NCBI RefSeq assembly: GCF_008831285.2
Contig: NC_045140.1
Span: 8,490,505 to 8,554,504 of the forward strand
Direction: 5' to 3'
From: Nymphaea colorata
Lineage: Eukaryota; Streptophyta; Magnoliopsida; Nymphaeales; Nymphaeaceae
DNA: 64,000 nt
Below are positions 11,156 through 22,950 of the stretch, in pieces. Under the pieces are notes generated by a model. The model saw only the letters and a list, made by a program, of their open reading frames with translations, did not search any database and was not told the DNA's origin. Numbering within the stretch: position 1 is the first letter of the stretch; every line of letters starts with the position of its first letter. The position numbers were made by a program, and so were the translations under genes.

Positions 11156-12190
11156 AACGAGTGCATCCCAGTTCATGTGGTAGATAATGTTACAACCAAA
11201 ACAACGAGTGCACCCTAGTTCATGTGGTAGATAATGTTACGATGTAACGGGTTTGAGATAATTTGCTTGAGATAATGAAATCATGGCATAATGAATGCGT
11301 GAGATAACGACTTCAGAGGATAAGTTTATGCATCCCAGTTTAACTCATTATTTCATAACCATTCTTCTCTTTATTGATCAACAAAAAATGAGAGAAGACA
11401 CGTATACAAAGTAGGCGATAAGTAAATGGAGATGAGATAATGCAATCATGTCACGGAAGGAATGATTACAAAGTAATGAGATAACAATAGGGATGTCAAT
11501 ATATCTGATTTGAATCAAATATCCTACTTATCGAATCCAAAAAAATTGGATATGGAAAAAAATTTAATATCCGATTAAGAAATCGGATCAGATTTGGATT
11601 TAATAAATGGCATCCGATCTGATTCGGATTTGGATTCGGACATACATAAATATCTGAGTGGATAGGGATTCAGATCGAATTTATTTTTAGACAAATATCT
11701 TGTAGCTAATGCTATTGTATTTTAAAAACTAGCAAAATCTGGTTCAAAATTTGAATTCAAATATAAATATAAAAAGTAGATTCAGATCAGATTCGGATTG
11801 TAAAATCGAATTTCAGATTCGTATATGACTTTTCTTTATTCGAATTCGAATCCAAATATGTGAATATCTTAAAAGATAGATATGATTAAGGATATATCTT
11901 ATCTGAATTCGATCTGTTGACATCCCTAGATGACAGCGAGTCTACCAAAAAGGTCAGGAATGGTGACGAGAGAAAGAGATAACAACACTTTTGCAGGGGA
12001 TAGCGTTAACTGAATGGCATGAGATAAGGTTTGTTATTGATCGATGGATTTTATGGTGAGATAATGTTGAATGTTATTTGAAAGAAGGTATTTATGCATG
12101 AAATAAATAATTCATGAGATAATGTTAAAATATTATTTGATAGATGGACTTCATGCATTACAGATGGAACAATGTATGAAATATCTACAT
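11156..12190. repeat. GATAATG/GATAAC motif-rich left flank of a Mutator-like element
   Basis: The words GAGATAATG, GATAATG and GATAAC recur many times, starting with a 47-bp tandem unit (11156-11202 and 11203-11240, AACGAGTGCAYCCYAGTTC). The same words reappear at 14640-15060, 17220-17360 and 18100-18180, enclosing the transposase and PMD pseudogenes. I interpret them as subterminal repeats of one transposon; an exact terminus was not found. Confidence 0.45.
11488..11928. mobile_element. hAT-type MITE, copy 1 (441 bp)
   Basis: Perfect 12-bp terminal inverted repeats TAGGGATGTCAA and TTGACATCCCTA. The flanking octamers GATAACAA (left) and GATGACAG (right) agree at 6 of 8 positions, consistent with an aged 8-bp hAT target duplication. 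The body is a degenerate array of GATTCGGAT-type words. A second copy in reverse orientation lies at 39610-40056. It has no coding capacity and is inserted within the GATAATG-rich region. Confidence 0.85.
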
Positions 12191-12270
12191 CATCGGATGG
12201 TGACAAACAAGAGATTGGGTCCTTCTATGAGGAAATGAAGTATCTCAAAAAGCGTGCTCTATGTAAGAAT

Positions 12271-14250
12271 GGAGTTCGAGATGAAAAATCTTGAAGAACG
12301 TAGTCATGCTGTAGGATTGGATTTTCTTACTGTAGGAACGATGTTCGAGACAGATGATCCTGAAGAACGTGCTATTGCTGTAGTTATGAAGTTCTAGACA
12401 TAAGATGCAACATAAAGTTTCTACAATTGTTATGCTTTTCACTATAGGTTCAGTATAAGGAAGGGTAGGATGGAGAGAAATGCACAGAGCATGGTTGTGT
12501 GAAGGTCATATGTTTGTTTGAAATAAGGATGGAAGAAATCAGTAACGTGTAACCAAGCACATGATTAATACAAGGTGTGGTTGTGTTGCCAGTTTGGAGC
12601 TGAGAAGGCATCCGAATGGAAAATATTGTATACACGCAGTGACGATTGAACACAACCATCCATTGGCACATTCTCACATGAGTAACATGTCAAGGTTGCA
12701 TCGCAAAATATCATCGTCGCATGCTAAAATAAGTGAGTTGGCTGATGGTGCAGGTATACCGCCAAGGAAGGCATATGACGTGTTTCTTAAAGTAGAAGGT
12801 AGTCGTGAGAATGTTCCATTCACATGCATGGATCATAGAAATCACTTGAGGAGAAAGAGAACAAAATCGATGAAAGGAGGAGAAATTATGACATTGGTCG
12901 AGTCCATTCAGAAAAGATTAAGCAAAGACAGGTTTCTACCATGCCATTCATATAGATGATGACGGTTATGCTACAAATGTCTTCTAGGCATATTCAAAGT
13001 CTAGGTAGATTATGGATGCATCAGTGATGCTTATTTTTGACACAACCATGAAGGTCATTACCCATGGGTGGCCTTTTGCTCAGCTTGTGGGGGTGAACCA
13101 TCACTCGAAACATTGCATTTTTGGCTGTGCATTATGCTTTGATTGGACTACTGAGGCGGTTGAATGGTTGTTTAAGGTATTCACTGTGGCCATGAACAGG
13201 AAGCACCCTAAAGTTGTACTGGCGGATGCTGACAATGCAATAGCAGCTGAAGTGTTCCTTGTATGGCTAGAGGAGTATCATCGTGTGTCTTTGTGGCATA
13301 TATTCTAAATGCAACGAAGAACATAGTGCATGTAATGAATTAGAAAACTAGCTTGAAGGATAGATTTGCAAATTGTGTCCTTAAGTGCCAAGATGGTGAG
13401 ATGTTTGAATGTATGTGGACACAAATTATTGAAGCATAGAACCTACAAGAAAATACGTGGCTTTGAAAATTATATAAGAACAAAGAAAAGTGGGCGTTGG
13501 CATATGGAAGACAATACTTCTGTGCATGCATGAAAAACACATAGAGTATAGAGATCTTGCTTATAAATATCTCGATTCATGAAACATTACAACATATTTT
13601 TGGATAGTTGTAGGGATTGTAGACTTGAAGAAGACGTGAAGGCATTTGTATGTTGGCCTCAAAGTCTAGGTATGAATATCCTTGACCGATCTATCGCTGC
13701 ATTTAAATGGTTTAAGGTAGAGGTTATTCAAGCGACTAACTGTCACATAGAATTACATGCACCACAATCAAGTTGTCATGTATCTTGTGATAAATAGGAG
13801 AGATTCGACTAAGAACAATGCTGTGTTCGTGACCTACGACATCAAAATAGGTGATGTCGAATGTTCTTGTAAAAAATTTAAATTTAAAGGAGTTTTATGT
13901 TGTCATGCTCTAAAGACTCTCGATCGGGAGAACATTTGAGCACTGCCAGAGAGATACATCTTAGGTAGATGGACCAGAAATTGAAAGGTCGAGTTAATGA
14001 AGATTTTTCATGAAACCTTGTGATGATCATAAGTCTAGCAGCATATCCCGCTATCAGCATTTTGTGTAGGACACTGATGTGTGTTGTAGACTTGATAGTA
14101 AGAAAAGACCAAGCTTATGACTACATGACCCAATTGGAGAACGTAGCTGTAGAGAACATTTCAACTCTATGTTGTGACAGAAAGGCGGCAATCAAAAGCC
14201 AACTTGAAGCAACAGGTCCCATCACACCCCTCAAAGAAGAAGAGTCACAA
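12271..14250 (+). pseudogene. FAR1/FRS-type Mutator-like transposase, decayed
   Basis: Domains appear in family order despite frame changes and stops. A FAR1 DNA-binding domain lies at about 12380-12690 (FYNCYAFHYRFSIRKGR, a broken WRKY-GCM1-like Cys/His region, then HNHPLAHSHM). The linker to 12950 reads HLRRKRTKSMKGGE. The MULE transposase core at about 13010-13310 has FDTTMKVITHGWPFAQLVGV, GVNHHSKHCIFGCAL and VLADADNAIAAEV, ending in LWHIF. A post-core block at 13400-13560 has NLQENTW and KWALAYGRQYFCACM. A SWIM zinc finger at 13850-13920 reads CSC...CCHAL (CxCxnCxH), followed by LPERYILGRWTRN. Several in-frame stops and frameshifts make it non-functional. Because transposon-type flanking repeats surround it, it is more likely a transposon gene than a host FRS transcription factor. 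Confidence 0.85.
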
Positions 14251-14639
14251 TTCTGCTAATATGGTGTTCGATAATGTCAGTGAAGGTTGTAAAACTTGAG
14301 GGCACTAGTCTATCAATCACTACTTTCAAGAGGAAGCAAGATAAGAGTTTGCGTAGGACAAAAAGCACCCTAGAGAAAAGAGGTAGGACTAAAAAAAAAT
14401 CAAGCAAGAAAATCATTATCAACAATTTGATTATGTTTAACGGTGCAGTTGAGACTTGCATATCGTCCACATATATGCAAGATGCATATGATCGCGGTGG
14501 TTTTACGAAACTCCTGGTAAGTTTTTTATATTATACATATTTTGTATTTTTGAACTTTAGACACATTCTAATAATCGATTTTGTTTAATTGTTACAGTAC
14601 CACATGAATTCAGTTCGTCCTTCCCAATTGTAGCTAATT

Positions 14640-15060
14640 CTCACAATGTATCGTACAATTAATGATTTTGTAACAATCATTTAGATGGAGACGAAATAAT
14701 GTGATAACTACACACAAACCTGGTTATATGCTAAGGGCAGGAATGGATACGACAAGGCACATGGAGACAAACAATTAAGATAACAACGACTCTAGAATGA
14801 AGGTAACAAGTAAATGGATACTTAATAATGTGATAAATTGATATATTGAAAGAATACGATGACAATGTGCCTACCATAACAAGAGAATGAGATAATGACA
14901 TTAAGAGCCGGAATGGATACGAGAGAATGAGATAACAAAGTGCCTGCCAAGAAGATGATAAGTAAATAAAGATGAATTAATGTGATAACAACATGAAGAA
15001 CCGAAATGGATATGATAATGCACACAGTGATGAATGAATAAGAACTGGATAATGAACTAC
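14640..15060. repeat. GATAATG/GATAAC-rich region downstream of the transposase
   Basis: The same words as in the left flank recur in sentences such as GGAATGGATACGA...GAGATAATGACA, in diverged copies. No gene is present. Confidence 0.45.
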
Positions 15061-15689
15061 ATCCCAATACTGCTCACAGTACCCTAGTGCAAACCCCTGG
15101 CTGTCGTAAACAACGGCCATGTTACCACCATGACACAAGTTATGGAGCTCTTTCTAAAAGAATAGTTGTCAGTCAACTCCAGCCCTAAAAGCACTCTTGT
15201 TCCTTAATCTCATGTAGGGTTGGGGTAGCTGTGAAATCGACTAGCCAACACCATGCTGCAAAGGGACTCAGTTTTTTGTGTTGCATTTCTACTTCATTCA
15301 TGGAGAACATCCACAAGTTTCTACACAACAACTTAAAAAGCTTTCACAATAATCCAATCTTTGGTGTCATCGCTAATGTATGGTCTAAACAACACTTGCA
15401 CATAAACATGGAATAATCATCAATACGAAAGTATTCCAGCGTCCTTACTGAGCAAAATATGAAACACTATTTGCCATACATACCTGACCCATCTGAAGAT
15501 TTGATATGATTGACCTGGATGATTCTGCATCGTTATGATCTTTGAGACTGATACCTCTTCGTTGTGCATGTAATGAAAAAAGCATTTGGAAATGGGCACT
15601 CCACAGTGGGTCTAATAGAATGTTTGTGCTCTTACATCTAGAACTGAGAGACAAAACACAAGTGCAGATATTACAAGATGATAGATAAT

Positions 15690-16275
15690 CATTTTTACAT
15701 ATAACTTTAAATGATGAAGAATACTATTTATACCTACACCAACAACCAACATCCTCCCATGGATGCAACCCCATCCTTAAATCATTTCAGATGGCTATAC
15801 AAATGCACTAGCATAGCTGCCCCCATGTAGCGGTGAATCTCGTTCACATCTTCTAAAAATTGGACTCGCGAGCTTATTCTTGAGCCTAAATTGTCATTAA
15901 ACAAACACATGCCAAATAAATATACAAGAAAAGACCTTAATGCTTGGTCCATTTCTTGTGAAGGTGCAATATTGTTTGTTTATTGCCATTTATTCTATAG
16001 CTCTGAAACAACTAATGGCGTGAACTTTCCCCTAAAGGTAACAACTTTCTTAAACTCTAAATCTGTCAACCCTGGAAGGTCTTTGCTTTTCCTTATTAAG
16101 TTGTATTTGGACGTCCCAACCACAGGCTTTCTATGAGTTCTCAGATGCAATAACCTAGCAACATCTTTTAGGGTGATTGTCATACGGAATCCATCAAACT
16201 AAAATGTATTTGTCCAAGAATCCCACTTCTGTGCCAGGGCATACATGGGCTCCCATTGAAATTTTATTACACCAG
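15690..16275 (-). pseudogene. Plant mobile domain (PMD, MAIN-like) protein remnant
   Basis: The minus strand reads in order ALAQKWDSWTNTF (stop) FDGFRMTITLKDVARLLHL, then a RKPVVG turn, a less conserved stretch with a stop, then QALRSFLVYLFGMCLF, SRVQFLEDVNEIHRYMGAAM, LVHLYSHL, and after another stop a GGCWLLVLV block. This order (W.P.THTFH, EMTITL.DV..LLGL, R.YLLYL.G..LF, WGAA.L.YLY, GGC..LL) is that of the PF10536 plant mobile domain. The domain is found in the Arabidopsis MAIN/MAIL proteins and in many plant transposons. Stops and at least one frameshift show decay. It faces the FAR1-type transposase tail-to-tail within the same repeat-marked block, so I infer it belongs to the same element. 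Confidence 0.75.
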
Positions 16276-16599
16276 GGGAAAACAATCCCAAGAGTTGCAT
16301 TCTTGCCAATCTCTATTTTTGGAAGTCCAACAAAACTTGATACCATTCAACGATCAAATGCCATTGGTAGTGCCCATATTTCTGCAATGGAAATACCAGT
16401 GTCAAAGACATTATCTTGCACAGAAACTTTTATTACAAATACTTGAATAAAGGACATAGATTACTTATATCAACATCACACAATCACTTTTTTTTTCCAA
16501 CTATCTCTACCACCTCTACATCAAAATCAAGTTTTCTCCTTCGCCTAAAACCTATAATTGTTAGTGCATGTACAATATGCACATCTAACACTAATCCCT

Positions 16600-17092
16600 C
16601 TACTTCATTCAACAATGGATTCTCCTCTTCATTATCCTTCTCTCCCGCATTCTCCACCTCCACGAGTCGCTCCCCTTTTGCCCCCTTCTCTTGTGGAAAT
16701 TCAATCTCCCCTCCATTCTCTGTCTCCCAGCCTCTCCCTTTGTTTCTGCCACCTCCTCCTTCTCAAGTCTCTTCTCCCTTGCATTGTCCATTTCCCCGAC
16801 CTGTACCCTCATTTTCGCCACATCCTTCTGTTTAAGTTCTTTCTCCTCTGCATTGTCCAACTCTATGGTCTGTCTTCGTGTCTACCACCTCCTTCTGTTC
16901 AAAATACTTCTCTCCTACATTGTTTGTCTCTACAACATGTCCTTTCATTTCTGCCACCTCCTCCTCCTCATTTTCTTTCACTTCTTCCTTCTCCTTCTCC
17001 ATGACCCACTCTACTTCATGTAACATATGCTTTATTGCAATGACAGCTTCATCCTCTTTTCGTTCTACCAAAACATCATACTTACCTATCAT
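16600..17092 (-). repeat. Degenerate ~100-bp repeats encoding a Glu/Lys-rich segment
   Basis: On the minus strand, two overlapping frames (17092-16832 and 16860-16609) encode charged sequence with recurring EEVAE(M/T)KG and (V/M)DNA(R/E)EK units. On plus the same repeat reads CTTCTCYCNTGCATTGTCC. The repeats lie upstream of the PMD remnant on the same strand and may be its N-terminal extension or a separate gene. No known fold is recognised. Confidence 0.5.
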
Positions 17093-17327
17093 TTTATCTT
17101 TTTCAAGTTCTTCAGATTTCGTCCAACATGTAGGTTAACTTCACCCCATTTGATGTCAAACTAAGAACGTTTGGTGTCGTATTCTTTCGTATCAATTGAA
17201 GTAGACATCGTTGATATACAAGAAGCAAAAAAAACATATACAAGATAGTGAAATGACAAAGCTATATAAAGCAGGAGATGAATGAACGGATATAAGACAT
17301 TGAAATAACAACGAATTTATATACTAC

Positions 17328-17392
17328 ATATAAGAAATAGAAGGATGTGAGATAATGTTATTTCATTATCTCATCCTTTTGTTTCTCTTATA
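17328..17392. repeat. Near-palindrome (hairpin-forming inverted repeat)
   Basis: Arms of about 29 bp, including GGATGTGAGATAATG and CATTATCTCATCC, surround a TTATTT loop and extend outward to TATAAG(A)AA / TTTCTCTTATA. The orientation of the GATAATG words switches here. Confidence 0.65.
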
Positions 17393-19062
17393 CGGCATAT
17401 GCAGGAGTTGTTATTTCATTATTTCACCTCTTTTTTGTTTCTCTTCTACAATGTATGAACTAATGAAGGCGCTAGACCAACCTGACAGTAATAGACTATA
17501 TCTGTCACTCACGAGGATTATAGATCCAACAGTTGTCCTTACACGTGTTCTAACAGATGCTATTTGGCCAACAATGATAACTTCCATCGATGAGGATGAT
17601 AAGCGCACCCTGCACATGAGAACTCCTTCTGGAATAAGCGAACTTGGTAGATGCTTCCACTCGTTCCAACAGATGTCCTTAAGGTTGCTCCAACCAACAA
17701 ATGCCCGTAAGGTTGCTCCAACTGATGCTCTTCGACTTACAACAAAAACAGCTCCAACGAGAATGATAACTGCTGCCTATGACCGACAACTCCCTCTGTT
17801 GCTATGAACGTTTGAAGCATTATGGAGAAGTCTCCGCTCCACAACTGGTAAACTCCCTTTTCGTTTTTCACATATGGGCTTGTCACATCATTTTTACCAT
17901 CCACCTCAGGACACGCTCTTTTCAAAAATCTGTTTTGTCGCCCCAAAGGGTACTTTTGGATGACAACAACTTTACATATTGGCTACTAGCATCATTCTTG
18001 TCATCAGCCAAGGGGCATTAGTGTCTATCGAGTGCACCAGCTGATTTATCTTCAGCCCCCCTTCATGCCGATTCGGCTTTCGAGTTAATGTTCGAGACAA
18101 GTGATTGATGAGGTAGTAAAATTTCTATGACATAATGTTTATGAGATAATAAAAATATTAAAGAGATAATGTGATAATACTATGAGCAAAACCAAAAACG
18201 AAAACTATTCTTTTACTATTTAAAGGGGTATATTGATAATAACGATATGCAAAAACAAACTGACAAATTTGTTCTTTATTGAATCCCCAAATCTTTTTTG
18301 TGGTTTTCATTTTTATCCCTACAAAATGTTTCTTTTTGTATTAATCATGTGCTTTTTTTATACATAAAATGACGCATGAAATTACATACATGGGGGCAAC
18401 GTATATAACCAGCTTTGTAGAGAGGCTTGATAGGAGAGGAGACTGTGGGCCTCTGCATATCTATTTGGAGTTTTTTTTTTCATTAAAAAGAAAAAAAAAA
18501 CTTGTATGTCTATTTCTATAACTGAGGGTGATGATTGGCGAGTATCGGCTGAAAGATGAGAGCATCCTTGTTAGCCTTCAAAAGTTGAAGATCAATATGT
18601 TATAGGCCAAAAACATGAATGCCCGTTTGTAATTTTTTCTTTCATTTTTCATTTTCTTACCCTTTCTTTTCCCCACCGTTCTCTCTTTCTCTCTTCACCA
18701 TCACCTTTCTTTGGTGATCGGCAAACATGATGCAGATTGGTTGGTGGCATTGCCATGGTCTCATATGAGAAAACCTAATGTAGAAGCAAGTGGATTTCTC
18801 CTTTTTCTCCCATTTTTGTTTTTGTTTTATTTTTTGTGATGCTAGAAAGAAATGTCAGTCGTTGTTATCTGTCTGTTGTCCAGTTTTTCAATCTCTCTCT
18901 CACCCTCCCTCCCTCTCTAACACTCGTCTGAAACCCATTGTGATGTAGAGGGTCTCAATCAGCCATTGAAAGCCATGGTTTCAGCTGTTGAAAACAGCTC
19001 TGCATTGAGGGTATCCATCAATGAAAACTCTCGGCACATAGGGCTTTAAATGACTGAAACTA
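17393..19062. other. Right part of the Mutator-like region and flank, no gene recognised
   Basis: A plus-strand frame (about 17450-17807) and overlapping minus frames give sequence with internal repeats (GTTGCTCCAAC) but no family match. GATAATG words recur at 18100-18180, which may mark the right end of the Mutator-like element. From 18470 to 19060 there are T- and CT-rich tracts and no feature that I can name. Confidence 0.4.
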
Positions 19063-20396
19063 TCTTTGATTATCAAAAAGTTTTTGTGCTTAGATTAATA
19101 GGTAGACGATGTGATAAATTTCTATAAACTAGTAGAGGAGAACAACTCCATGAGTCATAGTACAGATTTGGGGACTTAAGAGGGAGGTCCATACGTAAAT
19201 TTAGTATATACTTACATTTGTTTCACATGGCTAGGTGGACCGGCATGCGTAGGCACACCCAAAGGTGCACTTGAACCCCCTATTGAGTAGGAAAGTCTTT
19301 TCCTTATTTTTGTGGTGAACAGATTTTGTTTAAGACATGCATAATTTGTTATGTTTTAGCTTAATACATGTTGTTGACATGATTTTATATGTATAGAGGG
19401 TAAATAATGATTTGTGAGATAGAATAAAATCTAGAGCTAAAGAGAGAAAGCCAAAGAACTATGTAACAATAAAACTTAGGAGAAATACCTATATGCTAAG
19501 GTGATTTGCCTGTAGCCTTGACAATTAAGTACATGTTGTGCCTCTTAACACTCCTTCAGAGTCAAGAAATTAGAGGCAAATAAGTGGATTACTTCCTAAC
19601 ACTCCTCTAGAGTATAAAAACTTGAAGTAAATTCATAAGTAAACCTCCTAACACTCCTTTAGTGTCTATAAATTGGAGGTAAGTATAGAATAATCTTTCT
19701 AATACTCCTTCAGAGTCTAGAAATTGGAAGTATATTCATATTAAACCTTCTAACACTCCTTCAGAGTTAGAAATTGAAGTAAAGTTGTCACTGGCAACAA
19801 GATTACCAAAGAAATGGATATTTTAAGAATAGAAAATTCATTATTGTGAGTCCCACGCTCCCTTTGTCATTTATAAGATTATAAGATAGCTAAACACCAG
19901 TTAGAAAATGTATAAGGGTTAAGCTGAAAGTGAGATAATTGTTGAACTTTGATTATTTGTTATTTCATTGCATGATTTATGATTACTTTGCTGCAGTACT
20001 GCATCTCTTGTAATTAAGCTTATGTTTTATTGTGGACTACTGACTGGGTTTATAGCACTCATGGCTCATTTGTTCCTTTTTCAATGGAACAAGGTAGGAT
20101 TCAAGGTTGGGCAAAGGAGCATATGTGTAGATCAGCTATCAGAGTTCCACAGTATATAGTAGATAGATTCCTTTTGAGCACGTTTTGATCTATCCTTATA
20201 TTGCATATAAAGGGACGTGTAGTTCTCATCTTGGGAGAACAACTCATTTTTATCAGCATAGATAAGATACCATTGTATTGGAAGTTCTTTGCTCTATGTT
20301 ATCGTTATAAATTTAAATGCATTATGATTTCTATTAGATTGTGAAACATGTAGTGTTATTACAGGTTTTTCTTCACTCCTGGAGTCTGGGGTGACA
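19063..20396 (+). repeat. 5' LTR of outer gypsy element, missing its start
   Basis: Collinear with 25415-26290 joined to 29524-29887, sharing TTTTTGTGCTTAGATTAAT, GGAGAACAACTCCA, GAGGGAGGTCCATACG and the terminal GTTATTACAGGTTT...GGTGACA. The roughly 500 bp that begin the 3' LTR (24917-25415) have no counterpart upstream of 19063. Confidence 0.85.
19545..19795 (+). repeat. Minisatellite within the 5' LTR (about 60-bp unit, five copies)
   Basis: Each unit contains CTAACACTCCTTCAGAGTC(T)AGAAATTGGAAG or a close variant. The corresponding part of the 3' LTR (25861-26020) has fewer, partly deleted units. Confidence 0.75.
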
Positions 20397-20399
20397 ATT

Positions 20400-20411
20400 T
20401 GGTACCAGTGC
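20400..20411 (+). other. Degenerate primer-binding site of the outer gypsy element
   Basis: TGGTACCAGTGC starts 3 bases after the 5' LTR end and matches 10 of 12 positions of the initiator-Met tRNA complement TGGTATCAGAGC. Confidence 0.6.
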
Positions 20412-20449
20412 GATGTTTAGGATGTAATTATCATGCATGCATTTAGGAT

Positions 20450-21500
20450 TAGTCGTTTGGTGTGGAACTCATTATGATGGCTAATTTTCATAGGATATGT
20501 TGGCTCGTTAACGTGGTTGTGGCCATGGGCATGGGGTTGAGGCACCAAAGAGTAGTTCTTTCCGTGGACATGCCTCAAGATCCTCAGAGGGCACTCCAGC
20601 AGTTGCACGAGGTATAGTTTAGCAATATCTTAAGCATGCTCGACAATTTTACACTCAAACTTTCTCAAGAACTGTTGATTTCTTGAAGCAGAAAACTGAA
20701 TGAATGAGATAGGTAAAATTCATGAGTTTCTGGACAGCAATAATGAGGAGAAACTACATTGCTCCGTGTTTTTACTGTGTGGTCCAACTGATGCATGGTG
20801 GAAGGCTGTCTGTGGGATGACTTTTTGAGGGAATTCATAACAAATTATTACCCTCCAAGATACATGAAAGGTAAAACAAAAGAATTTTATTAGTTACAGC
20901 AGAGCAACATGGCTATATAAGAATATGAGCAAAAGTTTATGGGTTTGCTTACTTTTCTCACCAGTATCAAGCTAGTCGATATAGAGAAATGTCGAGGATT
21001 TGAACAAGGATTAAACTAAGAAATCAAGAAAAGATTGCTGGCAATAGGATATCTATAGTTCCCTCAACTCATGTAAGCAACACGATGAATAGAGATGGGA
21101 CTCCACGAGAGACAAGAAGCTTTAAAGCATGAAAAGGAGGGTACTAATGTTGGACCTATACGTGGAAGTGGAGTAGGTAAATCTCGACGGTCTCAAGGGC
21201 CATATCAATGTTAGTCTAGAATGACATCTGGAGGCAAGAGTTATCTAGCAACTAAATGGTGGAGAGCTCTCTATAGTGTAGGTAGGGGTCCTAGCTATGC
21301 TGCTTCAGGTGAGGGATCAACTGTTGGGATGTCTGGATCTACAGCATTAGGTGAAAATTGTAGATGTAAACACCCTGGTGAATGTCAGAAATAATTTCAG
21401 GCATGTTATAAATGTAGGCCAGTTAGGACATATTAGAAGGAACTGTCCTATTCTTAAGGAAGGCAGATTAGAGACTCCATATTCTTAGGCCTCAGATGTA
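20450..21500 (+). pseudogene. gag remnant of outer gypsy element
   Basis: Scattered gag-like reads with many stops end in a zinc knuckle near 21400 (ACYKC, then after a one-base shift GQLGHIRRNCP). This is the CCHC motif of plant gypsy gag proteins. Confidence 0.7.
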
Positions 21501-21639
21501 GCTGCATGAGGTTATGACACGTCTAGTTCGACATTAGGTCATTAGCTCATCACAGACCTGAACTTGGGATAGAGGAAGTCTTTGCCATGTCAGTTTAGGA
21601 GGCTGTAGCTGCCCTAGATGTTATTTCAAGTAAATGTTT

Positions 21640-22950
21640 TCTTTATGACATGAAGGTGTGTGCTCCCATCGATTCATAGTTAAATTATTCTTTTGTATCA
21701 CTTAGAGTTGTGACTCGTTAATTTTAGAAACACAACGCCTTGCATCCCTATTAGCAATTGCCTCTCCCTTAGGGAATCTTCTAGCAATTTGAGAGATTTA
21801 TTCTACATGTGTTATTTCTTATGGTGACTATCAGATTTATGCATATTTGATACACATGCACATTTAAGTCTTTAATATTATGTTGGGCATCGATTACTTA
21901 ATCAAATATCAAGCTAAAGTAGACTGCAATAAGAAATAAGCCACTTTTTATATTTCAGATGACAAAATAGCAATATTTCAATGTAAACGTAGAATGCTAC
22001 CCACTTCTATTATTTCTTGTCACTTGGTACATGATACGAAGCTTTCTTAGCATCAGTGATCGATACTTCAGTTCAAAAACAAGAAGTCAGAGATGTTACA
22101 ATGGTCTGTAAGTTTCTAGACGTATTTCCAGAAGAATTACCTGGATTGCCATCTGAACATGAAGTTGAGTTTGCTATTGAAGTCACTCTGGGGACTCAAC
22201 CTATAGCTATCACTCCTTATAGAATGTCTCTAGCTGAGTTAAAAGAATTAAAAACTCAGTTGCAAAAGTTGGTGGAAAAGAAATTTATTCGGTCTAGTAC
22301 GTCGCCATGGGGTGCACCAGTATTGTTTGTGAAAAAGAAGGATAGCAGTCTAAGGTTATATATTGTTTATAGACAATTGAATAAGGTGACTATGTGGAAC
22401 AAATACCCTTTGCCCTGCATTAGTGACCGATCTGTTTGATCAACTTAGGGGTGCATGCATATTTTCAAAAATTGATTTGAGGTCTGGGATCACTTGAGAA
22501 TAAGGATGCAGATGTGCCTAAAACTGTTTTTAGCACTCATTATGGGCATTTTTAATTTTTGGTCATGCCATTTGGGCTTACAAATGCTCCAGTAGCTTTT
22601 ATGAACTTAACAAATCAGGTTTTTAAACCTTATTTAGATCAATTATGATAGTTTTATTTATGACACTTTGATCTACTCAAAGAATTTAAAGAACATGAAA
22701 GGCTCTCAAAAAGACATTGTTTGTATTGAAAGAAAACAAATTATATGTCAAGTTTAATAAATGTGAATATTGGCTAGATAGAGTAACTTTCTTGGGTCAT
22801 AGGGTATCTAGCAAAGGCATCAATGTAGATCCATTCAAGATTGAAGGAGTTGTAAATTAGGAGCAACCTAGCACCCCTACATAGATTCACGGTTTCTTGG
22901 GATTAGCTGGATATTATAGAAGATTCATTATAGATTTCTCTTATAACTGC
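21640..22950 (+). pseudogene. protease and reverse transcriptase remnant of outer gypsy element
   Basis: A broken protease lies at about 21650-21720, where the active-site triad region reads IDS followed by a stop. RT is longest in 22056-22439, with [34 protein letters not shown] and the [14 protein letters not shown] block. It continues out of frame through FSKIDLRSG (22460), a frameshifted catalytic region near 22650, FNKCEYWLDRVTFLGHRVSS (22745-22815) and GFLGLAGYYRRFI (22890-22930). It is disabled by stops and frameshifts and lacks an intact YxDD. Confidence 0.88.

Noticed and set aside
12271-14250. Functional host FRS/FHY3-type transcription factor
   Set aside because: Multiple stops and frameshifts in every domain and transposon-type flanking repeats.
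15231-15654. Possible Ulp1-type protease downstream of the PMD remnant
   Set aside because: Ulp1 genes are frequent in plant MULEs, so I looked for the His/Asp/Cys blocks on minus; none was found.
17355-17807. 150-residue plus-strand frame and overlapping minus-strand frames in the Mutator-like block
   Set aside because: No family recognised on either strand and the first part lies in the palindrome; not called as a gene.
11156-18180. Long terminal inverted repeats for the Mutator-like element
   Set aside because: Left and right flanks share words but in the same orientation; no true inverted pair or 9-bp duplication could be defined.
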